Made by a program: the position numbers and the translations under genes. Of a DNA stretch of 13,087 nt, positions 1 through 4,773 are shown in pieces. Below the pieces are notes generated by a model. The model saw only the letters and a list, made by a program, of their open reading frames with translations. It had not been told where the DNA came from and made no database searches. This DNA is from Bacillota bacterium (lineage in GTDB: Bacteria; Bacillota; Clostridia; Tissierellales; Sedimentibacteraceae): NCBI GenBank assembly GCA_029239575.1, contig JARBUP010000050.1, forward strand, positions 1 through 13,087, read 5' to 3'. Every line of letters starts with the position of its first letter. Within the stretch, counting starts at the first letter, position 1.

Positions 1-2
1 GC

Positions 3-31
3 TTGTTTTTTTTATAAAAAATGTTTATAAT
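3..31 (+). promoter_or_regulatory. putative promoter of the tyrosine recombinase gene
   Basis: A -35-like TTGTTT (3-8) and a perfect -10 TATAAT (26-31) are separated by exactly 17 bases. The predicted transcript would start near 38-40 and give a leader of about 50 bases before the ATG at 88. The T-run at 6-13 could instead be the tail of a terminator for a gene left of the window, so the -35 assignment is the weak part. Confidence 0.5.
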
Positions 32-87
32 TGATTTATATGTTAATATATAGCAAAACAATAACATTACATATTAAGGAGAAATTC

Positions 88-1074
88 ATGTATATAAATT
101 ATAACAACTTGTGCCCAACCCCAATGTGTGATTTTTTAGATTATTTATTATCTATTAAAGGTAAATCTGAAAAAACAGTTAACGAATATTTTTTAGATTT
201 AAGGACCTTTTATAGATTTCTTGTTATTAGATATAAGTTAAGTAAAGATACAAATATATTTGAAGAAATTGATATTGAATTAGTTAACATAGATATTTTA
301 AGAAAAGTAAATATAATGGATCTGCATTCTTTTATTTCGTTTTTGGATAGAGATAGAAAAAATTCAAATAAAACTAAAGCAAGAAAAATTGCATGTTTAA
401 GATCATTTTTTAAATATTTATATACCATTGTTCAATTAGTAAATGAAAATCCTGCTATTAATTTAGAAACACCTAAAAGCAGCGGCCGTTTGCCCGTTCA
501 TTTATCTTTAAATGAATCGAAAGAATTATTGATGACTATTGATGATTCGGATAGTTCAAATGAAAAACGTGATTATGCGATTATAACGCTTTTTTTAAAC
601 TGTGGACTTCGTTTATCAGAACTCATAAGCATTAATTTAAATAGTTTTAAAGACGACACTCTTTCTGTCATAGGTAAAGGTAATAAAGAAAGAACAATTT
701 ATTTAAATGAAGTATGTATTAAAGCATTAAAAGAATATATTCCCGTAAGGCTTGAACCTAAGGAGGGTCATGAAAATGCTCTGTTTTTAAGCAACCGAAG
801 AACGAGATTTTCTCAAAAAGGTGTTCAACACATGCTAAAAAAATATTTAACTGTTGCTGGTTTATCTAATAAAAAATATTCTCCTCATAAGTTGAGGCAC
901 ACTGCTGCAACATTAATGTATCAATATGGGCATGTTGATATTAGAGCTTTACAAGAAATACTTGGACATGAAAGCGTATCAACAACTCAAATATATACCC
1001 ATATTGATAAAGAGCAATTAAGAGAAGCAGTTAAAACTAATCCTCTCAATAATGATTTACAAACTAATGAATAG
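88..1074 (+). CDS. xerC: XerC/XerD-type tyrosine site-specific recombinase
   Basis: This is a 328-residue tyrosine recombinase, which cuts and rejoins DNA through a 3'-phosphotyrosine intermediate. The N-terminal part (about residues 10-125) is the SAM-like core-binding domain. The C-terminal part carries the full catalytic set: R175 (in GLRLSE), K197 (in GKGNKER), H267-x-x-R270 (in PHKLRH), H294 (in LGHE) and the nucleophile Y303 (in TTQIYTH). The length is slightly above the usual 295-300 residues of XerC/XerD. The ATG at 88 is chosen because AAGGAG (76-81) sits six bases upstream; the open frame extends back to a TTG at 31, but that overlaps a -10 element. The likely role is chromosome dimer resolution at dif. 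A dedicated integrase is less likely, because no att-like repeats or cargo genes are visible. The xerC symbol is by family resemblance; XerC and XerD cannot be told apart here. Confidence 0.85.
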   Translation: MYINYNNLCPTPMCDFLDYLLSIKGKSEKTVNEYFLDLRTFYRFLVIRYKLSKDTNIFEEIDIELVNIDILRKVNIMDLHSFISFLDRDRKNSNKTKARKIACLRSFFKYLYTIVQLVNENPAINLETPKSSGRLPVHLSLNESKELLMTIDDSDSSNEKRDYAIITLFLNCGLRLSELISINLNSFKDDTLSVIGKGNKERTIYLNEVCIKALKEYIPVRLEPKEGHENALFLSNRRTRFSQKGVQHMLKKYLTVAGLSNKKYSPHKLRHTAATLMYQYGHVDIRALQEILGHESVSTTQIYTHIDKEQLREAVKTNPLNNDLQTNE

Positions 1075-1351
1075 GAACTCTTATAATGTCACCAGGATAA
1101 ATGGTGGCATTTTTTATATTGTTTTCTTTTTTAATTATTTGAACTAATTCCCGAATGTCGTCATTATTATAATTGGATGCTAAAGACCATAGTGTATCCC
1201 CTTCTTTAACATTTATGTAATCATATTGTGGTATATCTTTTGAATATACTTTAGTGGATGAAAAGCTTAAAATACATATTAACATAGTTGAAAGAAATAT
1301 AAATCTTTTGAATTTTCTCATGTTTGTTATTTTATATTTTTTATGAATCAT
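1064..1351 (-). CDS. yneA: LysM-domain membrane protein, YneA-like SOS cell-division inhibitor
   Basis: This is a 95-residue protein with a basic N-terminus, one hydrophobic segment (about residues 16-32, membrane anchor or uncleaved signal) and a single C-terminal LysM domain (about 45-94, starting YINVKEGDTLWSLA and ending YPGDIIRVP). In Bacillus subtilis, YneA has the same size and layout, is divergent from lexA, and halts division during the SOS response. The same divergent arrangement and a LexA operator in its promoter support that role here. The open frame starts six codons earlier (ATG at 1369), but that start would lie inside the leader and use up the strong GAGGTGA at 1357-1363. The ATG at 1351 is correctly spaced behind it; the ATG at 1354 is also possible. 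The 3' end overlaps the end of the recombinase gene by 11 bases on the opposite strand. Sequence similarity to YneA beyond the architecture was not tested. Confidence 0.75.
   Translation of the reverse strand: MIHKKYKITNMRKFKRFIFLSTMLICILSFSSTKVYSKDIPQYDYINVKEGDTLWSLASNYNNDDIRELVQIIKKENNIKNATIYPGDIIRVPIH
1085..1115 (+). terminator. intrinsic terminator of the recombinase gene, inside yneA
   Basis: AATGTCACCA (1085-1094) pairs with TGGTGGCATT (1102-1111), with one T-G wobble, around a 7-base loop. It is followed by a T-run to 1115. It begins 10 bases after the recombinase stop codon. The DNA is at the same time yneA coding sequence on the other strand (residues about 81-89, the NATIYPGDI part of LysM). 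Read leftward there is no T-tract, so it should terminate only rightward transcripts. Confidence 0.75.
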
Positions 1352-1356
1352 CATAG

Positions 1357-1363
1357 TCACCTC
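1357..1363 (-). promoter_or_regulatory. yneA ribosome binding site that decides the start codon
   Basis: On the minus strand this reads GAGGTGA, nearly identical to the lexA site at 1483-1489. Its GAGG core is 8 bases from the ATG at 1351 and 5 bases from the ATG at 1354. This places translation initiation downstream of the longest open frame and leaves the DNA right of it as an untranslated leader. Confidence 0.75.
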
Positions 1364-1376
1364 GAACATATATTTG
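1363..1376. promoter_or_regulatory. possible degenerate third LexA half-operator in the yneA leader
   Basis: The sequence CGAACATATATTTG has a perfect left half (CGAAC), but the right half is ATTTG instead of GTTCG. It lies just upstream of the yneA ribosome binding site, inside the predicted transcript. It could be a weak LexA contact or only a chance half-site. Confidence 0.25.
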
Positions 1377-1390
1377 TTTTATTTATTTTC

Positions 1391-1419
1391 ATTTTATCAG
1401 AACATTAGTTCGATGTCAA
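1391..1419 (-). promoter_or_regulatory. yneA promoter (near-consensus sigma-A type)
   Basis: On the minus strand TTGACA (1414-1419) and TAAAAT (1391-1396) are separated by exactly 17 bases. The -35 is a perfect consensus match and the -10 differs at one base. The spacer contains a complete LexA operator (1400-1411), so bound repressor would block polymerase directly. The strong promoter paired with an internal operator fits a gene that is off until LexA is cleaved. Confidence 0.85.
1400..1411. promoter_or_regulatory. LexA operator 1 (SOS box), in the yneA promoter spacer
   Basis: GAACATTAGTTC matches the Gram-positive LexA box GAAC-N4-GTTC perfectly, with an outer G on the right (1412) and A instead of C on the left. 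It sits between the -35 and -10 of the yneA promoter. It lies 29 bases left of the lexA -35 and may also contribute to lexA autorepression. Confidence 0.85.
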
Positions 1420-1427
1420 TATAATTC

Positions 1428-1443
1428 TCAAACAAATGTTTGA
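1428..1443. promoter_or_regulatory. LexA operator 2 (weaker palindrome) overlapping the lexA -35
   Basis: TCAAACAAATGTTTGA is a palindrome with six-base arms around a 4-base centre, the same geometry as operator 1. Its core is AAAC-N4-GTTT instead of GAAC-N4-GTTC. It overlaps the lexA -35 hexamer at 1440-1445. The change from the consensus suggests lower affinity, which would suit an autoregulated repressor gene. LexA binding here is inferred from geometry and position. Confidence 0.65.
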
Positions 1444-1468
1444 TTTTTTTAGGAGTATATGTTAAAAT
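1440..1468 (+). promoter_or_regulatory. lexA promoter
   Basis: TTGATT (1440-1445) and TAAAAT (1463-1468) are spaced by exactly 17 bases. The start of transcription would be near 1475, giving a leader of about 20 bases. The -35 lies within LexA operator 2, giving direct autorepression. A TATAAT at 1420-1425 is a possible second -10, but it has no good -35. Confidence 0.7.
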
Positions 1469-1493
1469 GTAGAAAAACAAAAGAGGTGAACCT

Positions 1494-2117
1494 ATGAATT
1501 ATGATGGATTAAGCGATAAGCAAATAAAAATTATCGAATACATAAAAAACGAACTGATGCTAAGAGGATACCCTCCTTCTATAAGAGAAATATGCCAAGC
1601 TGTAGGTTTAAGCTCTACATCTTCAGTACATGCTCATTTAAATACGTTAGAAGAAAAAGGTTATGTTAAAAAAGGAAATAATAAAAGAAGAGCTCTTGAA
1701 TTAATAGATGCTGATGATATATGTTGCAATATGCCTAAAAAGGAAATTATTAATGTTCCTATTGTTGGTACGGTAACCGCTGGTTCTCCTATTCTTGCAG
1801 TTGAAAATGTAGAAGATACATTGCCTATTTCAATTGATTTTGTTGGAAATAAAGAATCATATGTTTTAAAAGTAAAAGGTGAAAGTATGATTGAAGCAGG
1901 TATATTAAATGGAGATTATGTAATTGTAAATCAACAGCATACTGCTGATAATGGTGAAATTGTTGTTGCATTAATAGATGATGAAGCAACTGTAAAAACA
2001 TTTTATAAAGAAAATGACCACATTCGTTTACAACCTGAGAATAGTTCTATGGATCCAATATTAATTAAAAATCCATATATTTTAGGTGTAGTAAAGGCTG
2101 TAGTAAGAAAATATTAA
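1494..2117 (+). CDS. lexA: LexA, SOS transcriptional repressor and self-cleaving peptidase
   Basis: LexA (207 residues) represses SOS genes and cuts itself when activated by RecA filaments. Residues 1-70 form the winged helix-turn-helix; the recognition part reads SIREICQAVGLSSTSSVHAHLNTLEEKGY. The cleavage site is the Ala96-Gly97 bond in TVTAGSP. The S24-type catalytic dyad is Ser131 (KVKGESMIEAG) and Lys168 (EATVKTF). All key residues are present and the length is normal for Bacillota. The ATG has a GAGGTGA site (1483-1489) at ideal distance. It is divergent from yneA, and the shared intergenic region carries one perfect and one relaxed LexA operator, so autoregulation is expected. It ends at a bidirectional hairpin terminator. 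Confidence 0.97.
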   Translation: MNYDGLSDKQIKIIEYIKNELMLRGYPPSIREICQAVGLSSTSSVHAHLNTLEEKGYVKKGNNKRRALELIDADDICCNMPKKEIINVPIVGTVTAGSPILAVENVEDTLPISIDFVGNKESYVLKVKGESMIEAGILNGDYVIVNQQHTADNGEIVVALIDDEATVKTFYKENDHIRLQPENSSMDPILIKNPYILGVVKAVVRKY

Positions 2118-2134
2118 TTAACTTTTAAAAAACA

Positions 2135-2174
2135 AAACGAGATGGATATCATGTTTCCATCTCGTTTGTTTTTT
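2135..2174. terminator. bidirectional terminator between lexA and the ynbB end of the operon
   Basis: AAACGAGATGGA (2135-2146) pairs perfectly with TCCATCTCGTTT (2156-2167) around a 9-base loop. A T-run follows on the plus strand (2169-2174). On the minus strand the reverse complement of the A-rich left flank gives TTTTGTTTTTT. It can therefore stop both lexA transcripts and leftward transcripts from the miaB-ynbB unit. It begins 18 bases after the lexA stop. Confidence 0.9.
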
Positions 2175-2240
2175 ATTTCATGGTTTAAAGATCCTTCACT
2201 GACGTTCAGGATGACACTTTAGGGGTATGCCAATAATCTG
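2175..2240. repeat. dispersed repeat, short copy (copy A)
   Basis: This segment aligns with the mutS-mutL spacer (7006-7043 joined to 7106-7134). Shared blocks include TTCACT, ACGTTCAG and ATGACACTTTA, followed by GGGT..TGCCA. The 30-base part at 2187-2216 is also an inverted match to the arm at 6975-7002. It carries only one arm of the palindrome, since the lexA terminator takes the place of the other. It contains no coding frame. Confidence 0.7.
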
Positions 2241-2265
2241 AGATGGATTTTATTTATCCATCTTG
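2239..2265. repeat. second hairpin resembling the lexA terminator
   Basis: AGATGGAT (2241-2248) pairs with ATCCATCT (2256-2263) around a 7-base loop, with T-G wobbles extending the stem. Stem and tail look like a degenerate copy of the lexA terminator at 2135-2174. Its T-rich tail is on the plus strand, so it would back up lexA termination. It has no U-tract in the direction of ynbB. Confidence 0.6.
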
Positions 2266-2275
2266 TTTTAATTTA

Positions 2276-3571
2276 TTATTTAATTTTATTTTCTATATCA
2301 TCAAAATTAAGTAGTTTTTGTAGTGATAGCATTACACCTAATTTAGCGTGGTCGTAGAACAATCCACCCTGTATATAAACAATATATGGAGGTCTAATAG
2401 GCGCATCAGCACTTAATTCTATTGATGATCCTGACACAAATGCTCCTGATGCCATGACAACTTGGTCTGAATAACCTGGCATGTCCCATGGTAATGGCGC
2501 AACATGTGCATCAACTGGTGATGAACTTTGAATTGCTTCACACATTTTCACTACCATATCAGGATTATTAAATTTAATTGCTTGTATTATATCACTTCTC
2601 TGTTCATTTAATGAAGGAGTTATTTCGTAACCTAATGAACTAAAAACTGCACCAAATAATAATGCACCTTTAACCGCTTCACTAACAATATGTGGAGCAA
2701 AAAATAAACCTTGTAATGTATTTCTTGTTGTTCCGTAAGTTAATCCAATTTCTTTTCCTACACCTGGTGCAGTTAAACGGTTTGCTATTCTTTCTATTAA
2801 AATAGATTTACCAGCTATATATCCACCTGATAAAGCAAGGCCGCCACCAGGATTTTTTATTAATGAACCAACAACAACATCTGCTCCTACATCCGATGGT
2901 TCTATTGTATCAATAAATTCACCATAACAATTGTCTACCATTATAAGTATATTTGGATATACTTCTTTTATTTTTTCAATTGCATTTTTAATTTTATTTA
3001 ATGTTAATGCTGATCTGAAACTATATCCTGTAGATCTTTGAATCATTAACAATTTAGTTTTTTCTGTTACTGCTTTTATTGCGCTTTCACAGTCTATATC
3101 ACCATCTTTTAACTGAACTTCTTTATAAATTATACCACATTCTTTTAAATTATTAGGTTCGTTTCCTTCTTCACCTAATACAGTTAATAAAGTGTCATAT
3201 GGTTTGCCAGAAATGGCTATTACTTCATCACCATATTTTAAAATACCTGATAAAGTTAAATATAAAGCATGAGTACCGGATGCTATTGAAGGTCTTACAA
3301 GTGCATCTTCAGTATGAAACACTGAAGCAAATATTTTTTCAACTTTTTCTCTTCCCACATCATCATAGCCATATCCAGTATTCCAGTAAAAATTTGTGTA
3401 ATCCAACCTATGCTGCTGCATAGCATCTATTACTTTATATTGATTATATTCTCTTATTTTTTCTATGTCTTCAAAATATTCGCTTTTAATTTTTGCTTCT
3501 TGCTTTAAAACATAGTTAATAACAGTTTCACTTATTCCAAACTGTTTACATAATATATCTTGTGTTAACAT
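2276..3571 (-). CDS. ynbB: YnbB-family PLP-dependent enzyme (methionine gamma-lyase-like, 'aluminium resistance' family)
   Basis: This is a 431-residue fold-type I PLP enzyme of the family annotated as methionine gamma-lyase family or aluminium resistance protein. Its relatives among Cys/Met-metabolism enzymes cleave or form C-S bonds; I know of no settled substrate for YnbB itself. Visible features are the SGTHA phosphate-binding turn at residues 98-102, the cofactor aspartate D213 in MVDNCYGEF, and the likely Schiff-base lysine K239 in GSLIKNPGGG. The N-terminal FYWNTGYGYDD and the C-terminal PPYIVYIQGGL stretches are, from memory, typical of the family. The ATG has an AAGGAG site (3582-3587) 10 bases upstream. 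It is the last gene of the leftward operon, 18 bases after hfq. The hfq-ynbB neighbourhood recurs in Bacillota, but what joins them is unclear. Confidence 0.88.
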   Translation of the reverse strand: MLTQDILCKQFGISETVINYVLKQEAKIKSEYFEDIEKIREYNQYKVIDAMQQHRLDYTNFYWNTGYGYDDVGREKVEKIFASVFHTEDALVRPSIASGTHALYLTLSGILKYGDEVIAISGKPYDTLLTVLGEEGNEPNNLKECGIIYKEVQLKDGDIDCESAIKAVTEKTKLLMIQRSTGYSFRSALTLNKIKNAIEKIKEVYPNILIMVDNCYGEFIDTIEPSDVGADVVVGSLIKNPGGGLALSGGYIAGKSILIERIANRLTAPGVGKEIGLTYGTTRNTLQGLFFAPHIVSEAVKGALLFGAVFSSLGYEITPSLNEQRSDIIQAIKFNNPDMVVKMCEAIQSSSPVDAHVAPLPWDMPGYSDQVVMASGAFVSGSSIELSADAPIRPPYIVYIQGGLFYDHAKLGVMLSLQKLLNFDDIENKIK

Positions 3572-3589
3572 TAATTAGTTTCTCCTTGA

Positions 3590-3826
3590 TTATTGTACAT
3601 TTGATTCGCTGTTAAATAAGCGTACTGTTTTAAAAGGTAATATAGAAGTTATTGCATGTTTGTAAACTAATTGTTGCCCTTTATCTGTTTCTATAAAAAC
3701 AACATAGTTATCAAATCCAATTACAGTACCATTTAGCTTATAACCATTGTTCAAAAATATTGTTATTGTTATTTTATCTTTTCTTACGTTATTTAAAAAT
3801 GCATCCTGTAAATTAATTGTATTCAT
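3590..3826 (-). CDS. hfq: Hfq, RNA-binding Sm-like chaperone
   Basis: Hfq (78 residues) forms a hexameric ring that binds sRNAs and A-rich or U-rich mRNA segments. The Sm1 motif lies at about residues 20-46 (ITIFLNNGYKLNGTVIGFDN). The Sm2 motif holds the diagnostic YKHA followed by ITSI (about 55-61). The NLQDAFLN start includes the conserved N-terminal Gln of the proximal RNA-binding face. The C-terminal tail after the core is very short, as usual in Gram-positive Hfq and unlike the long enterobacterial tail. An AGGAG site (3833-3837) lies 6 bases from the ATG. The gene sits 14 bases after miaA and 18 bases before ynbB. The miaA-hfq order is also found in Proteobacteria. Confidence 0.95.
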   Translation of the reverse strand: MNTINLQDAFLNNVRKDKITITIFLNNGYKLNGTVIGFDNYVVFIETDKGQQLVYKHAITSILPFKTVRLFNSESNVQ

Positions 3827-3840
3827 AATAATCTCCTTTT

Positions 3841-4773
3841 TTAATTGGTTTCTATGTATTTATATATTTCTTTAATTGTTTCATCAATTTTTTTTACATC
3901 TGAAATATCAAACCATTTAACATTTTCATCTTTTAAAAACCATGTAAACTGTCTTTTGGCAAATCTTCGGGTGTTTCGTTTTAAAATTCTTTTTGCTTCT
4001 TCTAAATCAATATTTCCTTCTAAATAATCTATTATTTCTTTATAACCTATTGCTTGCATGGAAACTAAGCTTTTATCATAACCTTTTAGTAATAATTCTT
4101 TAACCTCACTTAGCAATCCTTCATCCATCATTTTATCTACACGTTCATTTATTCTTTCATAAAGAACACTTCTTTCCATGTTCAATCCTACTAAGATGAA
4201 GTTATATTTATCACTGTATTTTCTAATATCAGTATTTAGCTCAGAAAATTTTTCTCCTGTTATATCAAATACTTCTAATGCTCTAATAACTCTTTTAATA
4301 TTGTTTTTATGAATTTTTTCAGCGGATAAAGGGTCAACTTCTTTTAATTTTTCATATAAAGCATCTTCCCCATTATCCTCATAATATTTAGTATAAAAAT
4401 CTCTTATTTTATTGTCAGACTTAGCATTACCAAAATCAAGATCATAAATTAAAGAATTTACATATAAACCACTTCCCCCTACAATAATGGGAGTTTTATT
4501 TTTACAAAGGATATCATCAATTATTTTTTCAGCATCATGTTTAAATTCTGAAACAGAATAACTTTCATCAGGATTAATTAAATCAATCATGTGATGCTTA
4601 ATCCCCTGTTTTTCTTCTTCAGTTACTTTAGCAGTTCCGATATCCATTTCTTTATATATTTGCATGGAATCAGCTGATATTATTTCTGTATTATAAAGTT
4701 TTGCTAATTCAACAGAAGTGTAAGTTTTTCCAACTGCTGTAGGTCCAACTAATACAATTATTTTATTATTCAT
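3841..4773 (-). CDS. miaA: MiaA, tRNA dimethylallyltransferase
   Basis: MiaA transfers the dimethylallyl group of DMAPP to N6 of adenosine 37 in tRNAs that read UNN codons, giving i6A37. The protein has 310 residues, the usual length. The P-loop is GPTAVGKT (residues 10-17). The ADSMQIYKEMDIGTAK block (34-49) contains the catalytic Asp35. The GGSGLY block (99-104) has Ser where many homologues have Thr. The C-terminal NTRRFAKRQFTWF block is the tRNA-contact region. The ATG directly abuts the mutL stop (TAAATG). Its likely ribosome binding site, AAGGA, lies within the last mutL codons about 11 bases away, so translation is probably coupled. MiaB, which acts on its product, is the first gene of the same unit. 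Confidence 0.97.
   Translation of the reverse strand: MNNKIIVLVGPTAVGKTYTSVELAKLYNTEIISADSMQIYKEMDIGTAKVTEEEKQGIKHHMIDLINPDESYSVSEFKHDAEKIIDDILCKNKTPIIVGGSGLYVNSLIYDLDFGNAKSDNKIRDFYTKYYEDNGEDALYEKLKEVDPLSAEKIHKNNIKRVIRALEVFDITGEKFSELNTDIRKYSDKYNFILVGLNMERSVLYERINERVDKMMDEGLLSEVKELLLKGYDKSLVSMQAIGYKEIIDYLEGNIDLEEAKRILKRNTRRFAKRQFTWFLKDENVKWFDISDVKKIDETIKEIYKYIETN

Noticed and set aside
31..87. Upstream TTG start extending the recombinase by 19 residues
   Set aside because: It overlaps a -10 element and has no ribosome binding site, while the ATG at 88 has AAGGAG at ideal spacing.
1..1074. Integrase marking a mobile element or genomic island
   Set aside because: No attachment-site repeats, tRNA gene, excisionase or cargo genes are visible, and the neighbours are all core genes. 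The left side of the window is unseen.
1420..1425. Perfect TATAAT on the plus strand as a second lexA promoter
   Set aside because: No acceptable -35 lies 16-18 bases upstream. The TTGATT-17-TAAAAT pair nearer the gene fits better.
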